From positions 310,001 through 374,000 of the forward strand of contig NZ_FWFL01000002.1 of assembly GCF_900172295.1 (NCBI RefSeq): DNA of 64,000 bases. The letters run 5' to 3'. Position numbers and translations under genes: made by a program. Under the pieces are notes generated by a model that did not search any database, was not told where the DNA came from, and worked only from the letters and a program-made list of their open reading frames with translations. How positions within the stretch are numbered: position 1 is the first letter of the stretch; each line of letters opens with the position of its first letter. The stretch comes from Roseovarius litorisediminis. GTDB taxonomy: Bacteria > Pseudomonadota > Alphaproteobacteria > Rhodobacterales > Rhodobacteraceae. Shown here in pieces: positions 8,725 to 18,131 of the stretch.

Positions 8725-9309
8725 ATGCGCCAAACACTGGTTGTCATGCTGAAAGAGCCGCTACCGGGCCGGGTGAAAACCCGGTTGGGGCGCGATATCG
8801 GCATGGTGGCGGCCGCTTGGTGGTTTCGACACCAGGTGGCGCGCCTGCTGCGCGAGGTGCACGACCCCCGCTGGCGGGTCGTTCTTGCCGTAACACCCGA
8901 TCACGCCGGTCTGAAAAGCCGGGTCTGGCCCAGTCACCTGCCACGTGTTTCGCAAGGCCGAGGCGATCTGGGCAAACGAATGGGGCGCTTGATGCGGCAT
9001 CTGCCCCCGGGGCCGGTCTGCATCATCGGCGGCGATATCCCGGGCATCCGACGCAGGCATATTGCCCAGGCCTTTGCTGCCCTGGGGGGGCATGACGCAG
9101 CGTTTGGCCCGGCGCCCGATGGTGGCTATTGGCTGGTTGGGATGACGCGCGTGATGGTGCCTGCCTCGCTGTTTCAGGGTGTCCGCTGGTCAACTGAACA
9201 CGCCTTGGCCGACAGTATCGCAAGCCTTGGGGGCGCGCGCGTGGCGATGGTGGATGAGTTGCGCGATGTCGACACCGTCGCCGATCTGCCCGGTCGCGGC
9301 GGTTTCTAA
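8725..9309 (+). CDS. TIGR04282-type (DUF2064) glycosyltransferase
   Basis: A 194-residue small nucleotidyl/glycosyl-transferase-like protein with a single GT-A domain. N-terminal KEPLPGRVKTRLGRDIG is the typical nucleotide-binding start, IIGGDIPGIRRRHIAQA holds the Asp motif, and FGPAPDGGYWLVGM follows. The family resembles CofC/MobA-type transferases, and its substrate is generally unknown. The ATG at 8725 sits 4 bases after dapE, so the two are likely co-transcribed. The open frame reaches back into dapE, but only the part from 8725 looks like the family. Confidence 0.8.
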   Translation: MRQTLVVMLKEPLPGRVKTRLGRDIGMVAAAWWFRHQVARLLREVHDPRWRVVLAVTPDHAGLKSRVWPSHLPRVSQGRGDLGKRMGRLMRHLPPGPVCIIGGDIPGIRRRHIAQAFAALGGHDAAFGPAPDGGYWLVGMTRVMVPASLFQGVRWSTEHALADSIASLGGARVAMVDELRDVDTVADLPGRGGF

Positions 9310-9316
9310 AAATTGT

Positions 9317-9425
9317 GCGGCTCCGCCGCGAGTCATTTCAGAGGATTAGGGGCGTTGCCCCTCACGTTGGAACCCGGGCGAGTTCCAACGCGCACCCCAG
9401 AGTATTTCGGGAAAAATGAAAGGGC
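9317..9425. repeat. Tandem-hairpin intergenic repeat ending in a GAGTATTT core
   Basis: Three successive perfect hairpins follow the glycosyltransferase gene: GCGGC/GCCGC (9317-9329), GGGGC/GCCCC (9349-9361) and CGTTGGAAC/GTTCCAACG (9365-9390). They lead into GCACCCCAGAGTATTTCGGG and a purine-rich GAAAAATGAAAGGG. A similar core recurs at 37426 and 41111. The block looks like an extragenic repeat that may also end transcription of the dapE operon. Confidence 0.5.
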
Positions 9426-9454
9426 GGCAAGACTCTGGTCCCACCTGACGAAGT

Positions 9455-9466
9455 CACCGTACGGTG
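9455..9466. promoter_or_regulatory. 12-bp palindrome upstream of rnr
   Basis: CACCGTACGGTG is a perfect palindrome about 90 bp upstream of the RNase R start, in otherwise featureless intergenic DNA. It may be an operator, but no cognate regulator can be named. Confidence 0.2.
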
Positions 9467-9553
9467 TTGCAGACCTTACAAGTGTACTTGACCTTATTTC
9501 TGACCGGCATTTTCACGGATGACGCTGTTTGTCATTCATGTTAGGCCAGCAAC

Positions 9554-11806
9554 ATGAGCCAGATGCCCTCGAAAGACGAGATCCTGCAATGGATTTCCGA
9601 TAACCCGACCCAAGCTTCGAAACGCGATATCGCCCGGGCCTTTGGCATCAAGGGTGCGGCGCGGATTGACCTGAAACGCATGTTGAAAGAGCTGGAGGCC
9701 GAAGGGCATCTGGAAAAGCGCAAGAAGACCTATCGCGACCCGGATCGCTTGCCGCCGGTCAGTGTGCTGCAGGTTACAGGCCAGACACCCGATGGTGAAC
9801 TTTTTGCCCGCCCCCTGGAATGGCAGGGTGAGGGAGATGAGCCGGTTGTGATGGTCATACCACGTGCCAGCGACCCGGCCCTGGGCGAGGGTGATCGCAT
9901 CCTGGCCCGGCTGACCGAAGCAAACGGCGAGGCGCACCAGTACGAGGGTCGGCTGATCCGCCGGATCGGGACCAACCCTTTAAAGGTGCTTGGGATTTTC
10001 AGAAAAACTACCGAAGGCGGTCGGCTTTTGCCGATCGACAAGGGGGATGGCAAGGAATGGGATATTCTGGGCGATGCCACCGGCGGCGCCAAGGATGGAG
10101 AGCTGGTTGAGGCCGAGCAGGCCGGGCCCAAAGGCCGGATGGGCCTGCCTCGTGCACGGGTCGTGCAACGGCTTGGTGATCCGTCGGCACCCAAAGCGGT
10201 CTCGCTGATTGCGATTCATCAGCATGGCATCCCCGATGATTTTCCCGATGAAGTGATCGCTGAAGCGGACAGGATGAAACCCGCCGGGCTGAGCGCGCGT
10301 GAAGATATGCGGGACATGCCGCTGATCACGATCGACCCCTCGGATGCGCGCGATCATGACGATGCCTGTTGGGCTCATGCCGATGATGACCCCAAAAACG
10401 AGGGCGGGCATGTAATCTGGGTCGCGATTGCAGATGTGGCACATTATGTTACCTCGGGCTCTGCGTTGGACCGTGAGGCCAGAAAGCGCGGCAACTCCAG
10501 CTACTTCCCTGATCGGGTTGTGCCGATGTTGCCTGATCGGCTGTCTGGGGACCTGTGCTCGCTGCATGAAGGCGTGCCGCGGGCCTGCATCGCTGTCCGG
10601 ATGCAGATCAACGCCCATGGTGAAAAGATCGGTCACTGGTTTCAGCGTGGTTTGATGCGGTCTGTGGCCTCGCTGAACTATCAGGAAGTGCAGCAGGCCA
10701 TGGACGGCGCGCCGAATGATAAATGCGCGCCATTGATGGAGGATGTGATCCAACCGCTCTATGCGGCCTATGAGGCACTTGAGCAGGCACGCCGGAAGCG
10801 CCAGCCGCTTAATCTGGATCTGCCCGAGCGCAAGGTCGTGCTGAGTGACGAAGGCCAGGTCCTGAGCGTTAATTTTGCCGATCGTCTTGATGCCCACAAG
10901 CTGATCGAAGAATTCATGGTTCTGGCCAATGTGGCCGCGGCCGAAACCCTGATTGCCAGAAAATCACCGCTCTTGTTCCGGGTTCACGAAGAACCACCCC
11001 CCGAAAAGCTGGATACGCTGCGCGAGGTGGCTGAGGCGGCGGGGCTGGTACTGGCCAAGGGGCAGGTTTTGAAAACCGCGCACCTGAATGCTTTGTTGAA
11101 TGCCGCCGCTGGTACGGATCATGCCGAACAGATCAATATGTCGACATTGCGCGCCATGACGCAGGCCTATTATGCCCCGTCGAATTTCGGGCATTTTGGC
11201 CTTGCGTTGCAAGCTTATGCACATTTCACCTCGCCCATCCGGCGGTATGCTGATCTGGTCGTGCATCGTGCGTTGATCAGCGCCCATGGTTGGGGCGATG
11301 ATGGTCTTAGTCATGAGGATATGGAACGGCTGGAAAGTACGGCGACACATATCAGCGATACCGAAAGACGCTCGATGATGGCCGAGCGTGACACCAATGA
11401 CCGCTATCTGGCGGCGTTCCTGTCCGAGCGTGTAGGTGAAGAGTTTACCGGTCGGATCAGTGGAGTTGCCAAATTCGGGGTTTTTGTAAGGCTGGATGAA
11501 ACCGGGGCCGATGGGCTTATTCCGGTACGCAGCCTCGGGCGCGAGTTTTTCCATTTTGACCGAGAGGCAGGCACCCTGACAGGAGCGGACAGCGGGCTGA
11601 CCATCGGGCTGGGGCAGCGGGTGACGGCAAAACTGTCCGAGGCTGCTCCGGTTACGGGTGGATTGGCGCTGGAACTGGTGTCGATCGAGGGCAAAGCTAT
11701 GCCAAAGAGCGGGTCTGGCAGCCGTGGTCGTCCCGTAAGGCGTAAGTTCAACAAGGCAAAACGGAAATCAGACAAGGTAAAGCGAAAGGTGACGCGGAAG
11801 CGTTAG
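9554..11806 (+). CDS. rnr: Ribonuclease R
   Basis: A 750-residue 3'-5' exoribonuclease that degrades structured RNA in the cytosol. Domains in order are an N-terminal winged helix (about 1-70, with SKRDIARAFGIKGAARIDLK), cold-shock domains (about 75-240), and the RNB catalytic domain starting with ITIDPSDARDHDDACW, whose Asp cluster binds Mg2+. YFPDRVVPMLP and FTSPIRRYADLVVHR follow. Next come an S1 domain (about 625-710, GRISGVAKFGVFVRLDE) and a strongly basic Lys/Arg tail. Length and order match RNase R rather than RNase II. The ribosome site is weak (AGG about 10 bases upstream). Confidence 0.95.
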   Translation: MSQMPSKDEILQWISDNPTQASKRDIARAFGIKGAARIDLKRMLKELEAEGHLEKRKKTYRDPDRLPPVSVLQVTGQTPDGELFARPLEWQGEGDEPVVMVIPRASDPALGEGDRILARLTEANGEAHQYEGRLIRRIGTNPLKVLGIFRKTTEGGRLLPIDKGDGKEWDILGDATGGAKDGELVEAEQAGPKGRMGLPRARVVQRLGDPSAPKAVSLIAIHQHGIPDDFPDEVIAEADRMKPAGLSAREDMRDMPLITIDPSDARDHDDACWAHADDDPKNEGGHVIWVAIADVAHYVTSGSALDREARKRGNSSYFPDRVVPMLPDRLSGDLCSLHEGVPRACIAVRMQINAHGEKIGHWFQRGLMRSVASLNYQEVQQAMDGAPNDKCAPLMEDVIQPLYAAYEALEQARRKRQPLNLDLPERKVVLSDEGQVLSVNFADRLDAHKLIEEFMVLANVAAAETLIARKSPLLFRVHEEPPPEKLDTLREVAEAAGLVLAKGQVLKTAHLNALLNAAAGTDHAEQINMSTLRAMTQAYYAPSNFGHFGLALQAYAHFTSPIRRYADLVVHRALISAHGWGDDGLSHEDMERLESTATHISDTERRSMMAERDTNDRYLAAFLSERVGEEFTGRISGVAKFGVFVRLDETGADGLIPVRSLGREFFHFDREAGTLTGADSGLTIGLGQRVTAKLSEAAPVTGGLALELVSIEGKAMPKSGSGSRGRPVRRKFNKAKRKSDKVKRKVTRKR

Positions 11807-12012
11807 AAGTCCCGTCGGCAACCCCCTTGGATCCTGCCCGGGCACCGCAATCAGGGTCGCGCCGAGTAGTGTCACTGCGGGGCATCGTGATTCTATTGTG
11901 CAGGCAGCCTTGCAGATGAGCAACGACCCGCGCCCGGTTTTATGACTACTTTCGATTTGGAAATATTCGGGCTACCATGAGGCAAAAGCGTCAAACAAAA
12001 AAGGGCCGGGCA

Positions 12013-13371
12013 ATGCGAGTGAGTATTCTGTTGGCCATAGTAACAGGCATCTTATCAGGAACGGCGGTATTGGCCGCGCCGGTTGAAAGTTCGATCAGAC
12101 CACAGTTGCGGCCCGGGTCGGGCGTGATTACGCCCGCTTCTGTTGTGGTGATTGATGTGCCCGTGCGCAGCTTGCGGCCAAAGATACGCCCTGCACAGCT
12201 TGGCAATGCCGATAACAGAGCTGAGACTATTCTGGTGGTTTCGTCAAACCCTGCTTTTGATCGCTGGATAAAGGGTTTTCGCGGGCGCGCTGTAAGTGCC
12301 GGTATCAAGGGCAGTGTGTTTGATAATGCCTTTCACGGTGTACGCTTTAATGCCGATGTCGTGCACAAGGACAGAAATCAGGCGGAATTCAAAAGGCAGA
12401 TCTGGGATTATCTGGACAGCGCCGCCTCGCCCCCGCGAATTGAGGGTGGAAAAAAAGCACTGAGAAAACATAGTAATACGCTAAGACGGATCGAGCAGAA
12501 ATATGGGGTAGACAAAGAGATTGTTACCGCCATCTGGGGGTTGGAAAGCTATTATGGCACCCGCAAAGGTGACATTCCGTTGATCGAAGCGCTGGCGACG
12601 CTGGCCTTTGACGGGCGCCGCGGCAAGTTCTTTGAGGGGCAATTGATTGCGGCCCTGAAAATTATCCAGTCCGGAGATGTGTCGCCGCGCAACATGACCG
12701 GTAGCTGGGCAGGGGCCATGGGGCATACGCAGTTCATCCCAACCTCTTATCTGGCTTATGCTGTGGATTTTACCGACGATGGCAAGCGCGATATCTGGTC
12801 GGATGATCCCAGTGATGCTTTGGCGTCAACTGCTGCTTACCTTAGAAGGTTTGGCTGGAAAAAAGGCCAACCCTGGGGCGTTGAAGTGCGCCTTCCCAAA
12901 GGGTTCAATCCCAGCCTGGCCAGCCGCAAGAATCGCAAATCTCCTGCGGCCTGGGCCGCTCAGGGCGTTGTTGGTTTCAATGGCAAACCTGTGCCAAATT
13001 ATGGCAACGCCGCAATCCTGCTGCCTGCAGGATCCAAAGGCGCGGCTTTTATGATATTTGACAATTTCGCTGTGATCGAGCGGTATAATAACGCCGATGC
13101 CTATGTAATTGGTGTGGGTCACCTGGCCGATCGACTAAAGGGTGGGCCCGGGATTCAGGCCAACTGGCCGCGTGGCTATGACCCTCTGTCGTTTGACCAG
13201 AGAATGGAGATGCAGCGCCGTTTGCAGCGCAAGGGATACGGGATCGAAAAGATTGATGGTATCATCGGGCCAAACACCACGAATGCAATTCGCGCATTTC
13301 AGAATTCTGTTGGTGTGAAGGCGGATGGATATCCCTCGCAGACGCTGTTGCGGCTTCTTAAGGGGTCTTAA
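12013..13371 (+). CDS. Lytic murein transglycosylase (SltB/MltB family) with peptidoglycan-binding domain
   Basis: A 452-residue exported enzyme that cleaves peptidoglycan glycan strands by forming 1,6-anhydro-muramic ends. An N-terminal signal peptide (VSILLAIVTGILSGTAVLA) is followed by a linker and the SltB catalytic domain, whose Glu is in WGLESYYGTRKGD. GSWAGAMGHTQFIPTSY and SDALASTAAYLRRFGW follow. The C-terminal repeat domain (about 390-450, MQRRLQRKGYGIEKIDGIIG) binds peptidoglycan. I use ATG 12013, which places the signal peptide at the end; an in-frame ATG at 11977 would add a basic stretch. It stands alone between rnr and the TRAP operon. Confidence 0.88.
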   Translation: MRVSILLAIVTGILSGTAVLAAPVESSIRPQLRPGSGVITPASVVVIDVPVRSLRPKIRPAQLGNADNRAETILVVSSNPAFDRWIKGFRGRAVSAGIKGSVFDNAFHGVRFNADVVHKDRNQAEFKRQIWDYLDSAASPPRIEGGKKALRKHSNTLRRIEQKYGVDKEIVTAIWGLESYYGTRKGDIPLIEALATLAFDGRRGKFFEGQLIAALKIIQSGDVSPRNMTGSWAGAMGHTQFIPTSYLAYAVDFTDDGKRDIWSDDPSDALASTAAYLRRFGWKKGQPWGVEVRLPKGFNPSLASRKNRKSPAAWAAQGVVGFNGKPVPNYGNAAILLPAGSKGAAFMIFDNFAVIERYNNADAYVIGVGHLADRLKGGPGIQANWPRGYDPLSFDQRMEMQRRLQRKGYGIEKIDGIIGPNTTNAIRAFQNSVGVKADGYPSQTLLRLLKGS

Positions 13372-13662
13372 AAGTTAAAGATACACTTCAAAATTGTATC
13401 AGGCTGATCCAGAATTGCCTTTTACGCCGCTCAATCAGACGCGATACAGATTTAATTTTTTTGAGCTTAAAGTATAAATTTTACAAAGCTTTAAGGCGCT
13501 AATCCGGGCATTTAAAGGTACGTCTGGGGGTGTTGTGTCGAAATGACGCCGCCCAATATTGGAAATATTTCTTTACCAATTTTTAATTCCACGTAATATC
13601 ACGGTCGCTGAATATTACCCGTGCAGAGTGGCATTGGGAACAAAGGCACTAGGGAGGAACAT

Positions 13663-14763
13663 ATGACCAATAAGACGATTTCACGTCGCCAGGCACTTGC
13701 TGGCCTTGCGACAGCGGGCGCAACAACGCTGGCAGCCCCATCCATCGCCACTGCAGCTGGTGAAACCACGACCTGGAAAATCCAGACATCCTGGCCCGGC
13801 GGTATCGGTTTGCAAATATTCAAGGACTGGGCAGGCTCAATCGTTGAAAAAACCGGCGGTGAACTGGCGTTCGAGCCGTTCGGTGCCAAGGACGTTGTTG
13901 GCGACTTTCAGCTTTACGATGCCGTGAAAAACGGTGTTCTGGATGCTGTTAACCCGTTCACCATCTACGCTCAGGGCATCATTCCGGCGGCGATGTTCCT
14001 AACCAGCTATCCGCTGGGACTGCGCAACCCGCACGAGTTTGACACGTTCTATTATGGCCTTGGCGGGCTCGAGATTGCCCGCGAGCTTTATGCCGCGCAG
14101 AACATGCATTTCGTGGGTCCGGTGCATCATGGCCCGAATATCATCCATTCCAAAGTGCCGATCCGTTCGGTCGACGATTTCGCAGGCCGCAAAATGCGTG
14201 CGCCAGGCGGTATGGTTGCTGAACTCTTTTCAGAGCTTGGCGCAAAAACCACGCTATTGCCCGGCTCGGAAATCTTCCCGGCGCTGGAAAAAGGGACGAT
14301 CGACGTGGCCGATTATGTGGGCCCCGCTGTGAACTATGCCCTTGGCTTTAGTCAGGTCACCAAATACATCTCGATGGGGCCTCCGGGCTTTATGTCGGTG
14401 TATCAGCCGGTCGATATCATGGATATCACGGTTGGCATGCCAAGCTGGAACAAACTGAGCCCCGCGATGCAGCAGTTTGTCGAGCTGGAAACAGCCGCAT
14501 ATTCCGACCATCACCATGCCGCGATCCAGGCCGCCGACCAGGCCGCATGGAAAAAGTTCGAGGCAGATGGGACAGAGGTTACGCGCCTCAGCCAGACAGA
14601 TGTCGAACTGATGACCGAAGTCGCCGTCCCGATCTGGTTCAAATATGCCAACCGCGACAAGGATGCCGCGCGTGTTTTCAAGATCCAACTTGATTACATG
14701 CTGTCCGGCTCGCTTGGCTATGTGACACCTGAAATGATCGAAGGCCAAACGCTGGATCTTTGA
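13663..14763 (+). CDS. TRAP transporter solute-binding protein (DctP/TakP-like)
   Basis: A 366-residue periplasmic binding protein of a TRAP transporter. The N terminus has a Tat-like signal (SRRQALAGLATAGAT, cleaved near ATAAG), so it probably folds before export. Family signatures are PFTIYAQGIIPAAMFL, FAGRKMRAPGGMVAEL and VADYVGPAVNYALGFSQV. These point to the TakP / mannitol-chloroaromatic subgroup, whose known members bind 2-oxoacids; the ligand here is not proven. ATG 13663 has a strong GGGAGGA site. It is the first gene of a three-gene operon, preceded by about 290 AT-rich bases that must hold the promoter. Confidence 0.9.
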   Translation: MTNKTISRRQALAGLATAGATTLAAPSIATAAGETTTWKIQTSWPGGIGLQIFKDWAGSIVEKTGGELAFEPFGAKDVVGDFQLYDAVKNGVLDAVNPFTIYAQGIIPAAMFLTSYPLGLRNPHEFDTFYYGLGGLEIARELYAAQNMHFVGPVHHGPNIIHSKVPIRSVDDFAGRKMRAPGGMVAELFSELGAKTTLLPGSEIFPALEKGTIDVADYVGPAVNYALGFSQVTKYISMGPPGFMSVYQPVDIMDITVGMPSWNKLSPAMQQFVELETAAYSDHHHAAIQAADQAAWKKFEADGTEVTRLSQTDVELMTEVAVPIWFKYANRDKDAARVFKIQLDYMLSGSLGYVTPEMIEGQTLDL

Positions 14764-14784
14764 TCGAACTCTGTAAGCATCACC

Positions 14785-14814
14785 GTCACGCCCCTGCATC
14801 TGCGGGGGCGTGAC
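14785..14814 (+). promoter_or_regulatory. Hairpin between TRAP binding-protein and permease genes
   Basis: Perfect 10-bp arms GTCACGCCCC / GGGGCGTGAC with a 10-base loop begin 22 bases after the dctP stop. There is no U-run, so full termination is unlikely. Such an element would stabilise the 3' end of the dctP message or attenuate read-through into dctQM. Confidence 0.6.
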
Positions 14815-14846
14815 ATGTCATACGACTGACCCCAACGGAAAAACCT

Positions 14847-16100
14847 ATGCCCAGCATTGATTTCATTTTGCCCCATTGGCTTTATTGGGGTGCACTGGTT
14901 GTCTTTCCGCTGTTCGCCATGATGATGGCGCGGCGCAAACAGTCGACAGGTTATTCGCTGCCCATTGGCTATATGATCCTGTTTACCGGGGGGCTTCTGG
15001 GCCTCCATCGGCTTTATCTGCGAAACCTTTGGGGGTTGCTTTTTCTGCCAATCTTCTTCGGTATCCTGTTCGCCAATGCGCAGGGCCGCGATGCCCGCGA
15101 GGTTGAGTCAGAGGCTGCAAATGTTCTGAACAGCGCGCAGCGTGTGATCACGCGGCTAGAGCCGAAACTGGCAGGCGCCGATGAACGTCTGGCCAAGTTG
15201 CAGGCCGCTCTGGACGAGGCAGAAGAGGGCACATTTGCGCAGAAAAGCGCTAAAAAGCAGTTGGAAAAGGCGCAGGATACGCTGGTCGCCGATCAGCAGC
15301 GAATGGAAAAATCCCGCGCAGATCTGGAAGCGGCCCGACCCAATCTGGAGGCCGCCACAGCGATGCGGGATACCTGGGCGAATGTAGCCTATGTCGCGTT
15401 TCTTGTGATCTGCGCACTTGTTGCCCTGGATGCAGTTTTATTGCCTGGCATGATCAGGCGCGCCCGTGAAAAACTGGCGATGGAAGAGGCCAGTACCATA
15501 GCCTCTGCTGGAACGCTTGAGGCGATAGAGGCCGAGGCCGCAGCCAAACTAGCCGCTATCGAAGCCGAAGAAATAAAGGGTGACATGGCCCATATCGGAA
15601 CCGGCTGGACCGGCGCTATTGATCGCATGTCTTATTTCGCCGGCGAGTTCGTCAGTTACTGGGCGGTGATCGCCGTCTTTGCTTATTATTTTGAAGTGGT
15701 AGCGCGCTATGTCTTCAACTCGCCCTCAATCTGGGTACACGAAGGCATGTTCCTGATGTTTGGCATGCAATACCTGATCGCAGGTGCCTATGCGGCAATG
15801 ACCGACGCGCATGTCAAGGTAGACGTTTTTTACGCCGATTGGTCGCCGCTGCGCAAAGCTGTGGTTGACCTGCTAACGTCGGTATTTTTCTTCATCTTCG
15901 CGGGGACATTGCTGGTGACCGGCTGGATCTTTGCGATGGATGCGACTGTGGTGCACGAGGTTTCCTTCTCGGAATGGACCATTGCCTACTGGCCCTTCAA
16001 ATGGGCCATCGCTATCGGGGCTGTGCTGTTGATCCTGCAGGGGATTGCGAAGCTGGCCCAGGATGTTGTCACTGTCCGTAACAGCCTGCAAGGAGCCTGA
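14847..16100 (+). CDS. TRAP small permease (DctQ) with extra N-terminal membrane and coiled-coil region
   Basis: A 417-residue protein, more than twice the usual DctQ length. Residues 1-80 hold membrane helices with a TM2-domain-like GGLLGLHRLYLRN motif. Residues about 85-165 form a long Ala/Glu/Lys-rich coiled coil, a helix follows at about 170-195, and a second short charged helix runs to about 240. The DctQ domain starts near 255 (four helices, VARYVFNSPSIWVHEGM and DAHVKVDVFY). It is integral to the inner membrane and should pair with the DctM at 16104, starting 3 bases after its stop. The added half suggests a cytoplasmic scaffold or regulatory role. No stop or frameshift separates the parts. 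Confidence 0.85.
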   Translation: MPSIDFILPHWLYWGALVVFPLFAMMMARRKQSTGYSLPIGYMILFTGGLLGLHRLYLRNLWGLLFLPIFFGILFANAQGRDAREVESEAANVLNSAQRVITRLEPKLAGADERLAKLQAALDEAEEGTFAQKSAKKQLEKAQDTLVADQQRMEKSRADLEAARPNLEAATAMRDTWANVAYVAFLVICALVALDAVLLPGMIRRAREKLAMEEASTIASAGTLEAIEAEAAAKLAAIEAEEIKGDMAHIGTGWTGAIDRMSYFAGEFVSYWAVIAVFAYYFEVVARYVFNSPSIWVHEGMFLMFGMQYLIAGAYAAMTDAHVKVDVFYADWSPLRKAVVDLLTSVFFFIFAGTLLVTGWIFAMDATVVHEVSFSEWTIAYWPFKWAIAIGAVLLILQGIAKLAQDVVTVRNSLQGA

Positions 16101-16103
16101 TTA

Positions 16104-17462
16104 ATGGGTATCGAGATGGAAATCGGCTGGCTGACCTTGCTGATGTTTGGCAGCCTGATGGTGTTGCTGATGGCGGGATTGCCGCTGGCGTTTGTGACTG
16201 GTGGTCTAGCCTGTGTGTTCCTGTTTATTCTGGGAGATGCGCAGACGTTGAATATCGTGCCCTCGCGGATTTTCCCGTTGATGACGAACTATCAGTTATC
16301 GGCGATCCCGCTATTTATCTTTCTGGCCGCGATGCTGGAAAGGGCTGGTATTATCAACGAGATGTTCGATGTGATCTACAAGCTTCTGGGGGGCGTCAAA
16401 GGCGGCCTGGCAGCGGCAACGATCATCGCCTCGACCATCCTGGCAGCCATGGTAGGTGTAATTGGCGCAGCCGTGGTGACGATGGGTATCATCGCGCTGC
16501 CGGCTATGCTGGAGCGCAACTATGACCCCAAGATAGCCATGGGCTCGATCATGGCTGGGGGGACTCTGGGTATCCTCATTCCGCCGTCCATCCTTGCTAT
16601 CATCTATGCGGTTGTTGCAGAGCAGTCGGTGGGCGAATTGTTTATCGGGGCAGTTCTGCCAGGGCTATTGCTGTCGGGGATGTACATTATCTACGTCGTC
16701 GCCATGTGTTATGCCGACCCCAAGAAAGGTCCGCCCATTCCTGTTGAGGACCGTGTCAGTAACGCAGAAAAGCTGCGTCTTCTGGGGAATATGGCGGCGC
16801 CAATCTCGCTTATTTTTGTAGTGCTTGGCGTGATTTTTGCCGGGGTGGCTACGCCGGTTGAAGCGGCTGGTATCGGAACCTTTGGTGCCTTTATCGTGGC
16901 GGCCATTCACCGCAAGTTGACCTGGACCACCGTACGCGAGGCCTGTCTGACCACACTCAAGGCGAGTGCGATGGTGATCTGGATCATGTTCGGTGCGACA
17001 ATCTTTGTCGGGCTTTACGTTCTGGAAGGCGGGCAGGAATTTGTCGAGCGGACGATGACCGGCATGGGCCTTGGCCCCTGGGGCATCCTGATGCTGATGA
17101 TGCTTGTGCTGATCGTGCTGGGCATGTTTCTGGACTGGGTCGGTATCCTGCTGTTGGCGGTGCCAATTTTTGTGCCCATTATCAAGGCATTGGGCCCCGA
17201 AGCCTTTGGTATGGCGTCCGAGAATGATCTGGTCCTGTGGTTCGGCGTGCTTTATCTGGTGAACATGCAGATGAGCTTTCTTTCGCCGCCCTTTGGTTAT
17301 GCGCTGTTTTATCTGCGGGGTGTGGCCCCGGCGGATATCCCAATGAGCGATATCTTCAAATCGGCCTTGCCGTTTCTCTTTCTGCAGATCGTCGGTTTGT
17401 CTTTGTGCATGCTGTTTCCGCAAGTCATCACCTGGCTACCCAGGCTGGTTTACGGGGGTTAG
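16104..17462 (+). CDS. TRAP large permease (DctM)
   Basis: A 452-residue integral membrane protein with 11-12 predicted helices, the Na+-coupled transport subunit of the TRAP system. Recognisable motifs are IPLFIFLAAMLERAGI, AGGTLGILIPPSILAII and, near the C terminus, VNMQMSFLSPPFGYALFYL. The length is normal for the family. It ends the operon that begins with the TakP-like binding protein and is followed by the 40-bp palindrome. Confidence 0.93.
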   Translation: MGIEMEIGWLTLLMFGSLMVLLMAGLPLAFVTGGLACVFLFILGDAQTLNIVPSRIFPLMTNYQLSAIPLFIFLAAMLERAGIINEMFDVIYKLLGGVKGGLAAATIIASTILAAMVGVIGAAVVTMGIIALPAMLERNYDPKIAMGSIMAGGTLGILIPPSILAIIYAVVAEQSVGELFIGAVLPGLLLSGMYIIYVVAMCYADPKKGPPIPVEDRVSNAEKLRLLGNMAAPISLIFVVLGVIFAGVATPVEAAGIGTFGAFIVAAIHRKLTWTTVREACLTTLKASAMVIWIMFGATIFVGLYVLEGGQEFVERTMTGMGLGPWGILMLMMLVLIVLGMFLDWVGILLLAVPIFVPIIKALGPEAFGMASENDLVLWFGVLYLVNMQMSFLSPPFGYALFYLRGVAPADIPMSDIFKSALPFLFLQIVGLSLCMLFPQVITWLPRLVYGG

Positions 17463-17491
17463 CAAGGCAAGACCCCGCTTCGGGTAACAGA

Positions 17492-17531
17492 AAAACCCGC
17501 GTACGAATTGTACAATTCGTACGCGGGTTTT
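17492..17531. terminator. Perfect 40-bp palindrome, bidirectional terminator
   Basis: Two 20-base arms (17492-17511 and 17512-17531) are exact reverse complements with no spacer. Each begins with AAAA and ends at a GT/AC centre. Read from either strand, a GC-rich hairpin is followed by TTTT, as expected for a shared terminator between the converging TRAP operon and the rppH pair. The complete absence of mismatch or loop bases is unusual. Confidence 0.8.
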
Positions 17532-17642
17532 GTACGTTTTATGGCAGTTAAAATTTGATTACCGAAATGAGGGCTGTCCGTTTGACAGCCCGATTTTTCC
17601 GGCCGGTTCCGATATGAGAGAAAAGTTGAATTTTCAGCGGTA

Positions 17643-18131
17643 TCAGAACGGCGCGGGTTCGCAGGCCTTATCCTTGAAGCACTGTGCGACATGTTCCAGC
17701 ATCTCGAGCGAGGGGTTGGCAAAGCCGAAGCCGCCGCAAGGATCAAGTTTCAGCAAATAGCCATCTTCGGTGCGTTCCAGAAAGGCCAGAAAGGGCGTAT
17801 CTGACCTTGCCCCGGCGCACCAGGGACCAAAGCATTGGGCATTCAACGTGATTGGTTGGTCAAAGGCCTGTTCAAAGCCCGCCCCAACAAGGGAATTGCC
17901 TACAAGCTGCGCCGGGATCAGCGTGTTGTGTGGTGTCTGTTCCAGCTTTTCCCTATCGACCTTGGGCAATCTGGTTTCGTCAAAATTCAGGCGGCCGTAC
18001 ACGATAATATAGGCCTCTTTTGCTTCGGCGGCTTCGTTATAGGTGCGTGTCACATCCGGGGGCAGGCAGGACAAGGCCATCGCAGGTGAGGCAAGTGCAA
18101 TCTGGGTGCTGACGAGCAAACCGCGGATCAT
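17643..18131 (-). CDS. Exported cysteine-containing conserved hypothetical protein
   Basis: A 162-residue protein with a Sec signal peptide ([15 protein letters not shown], cut before LSCLPP). The mature part holds about six Cys residues ([35 protein letters not shown]), consistent with disulfides in the periplasm. I do not recognise a family function. Its start overlaps the rppH stop by 4 bases, so the two are translated from one message, though the products act in different compartments. Confidence 0.7.
   Translation of the reverse strand: MIRGLLVSTQIALASPAMALSCLPPDVTRTYNEAAEAKEAYIIVYGRLNFDETRLPKVDREKLEQTPHNTLIPAQLVGNSLVGAGFEQAFDQPITLNAQCFGPWCAGARSDTPFLAFLERTEDGYLLKLDPCGGFGFANPSLEMLEHVAQCFKDKACEPAPF

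Noticed and set aside
13372..13662. AT-rich space before the TakP-like gene examined for a small RNA or promoter boxes
   Set aside because: It surely contains the operon promoter, but no convincing -35/-10 pair, hairpin or operator stands out.
16665..17423. Long minus-strand open frame inside the DctM gene
   Set aside because: It gives a His/Gln-rich translation typical of antisense to a membrane protein gene; not coding.
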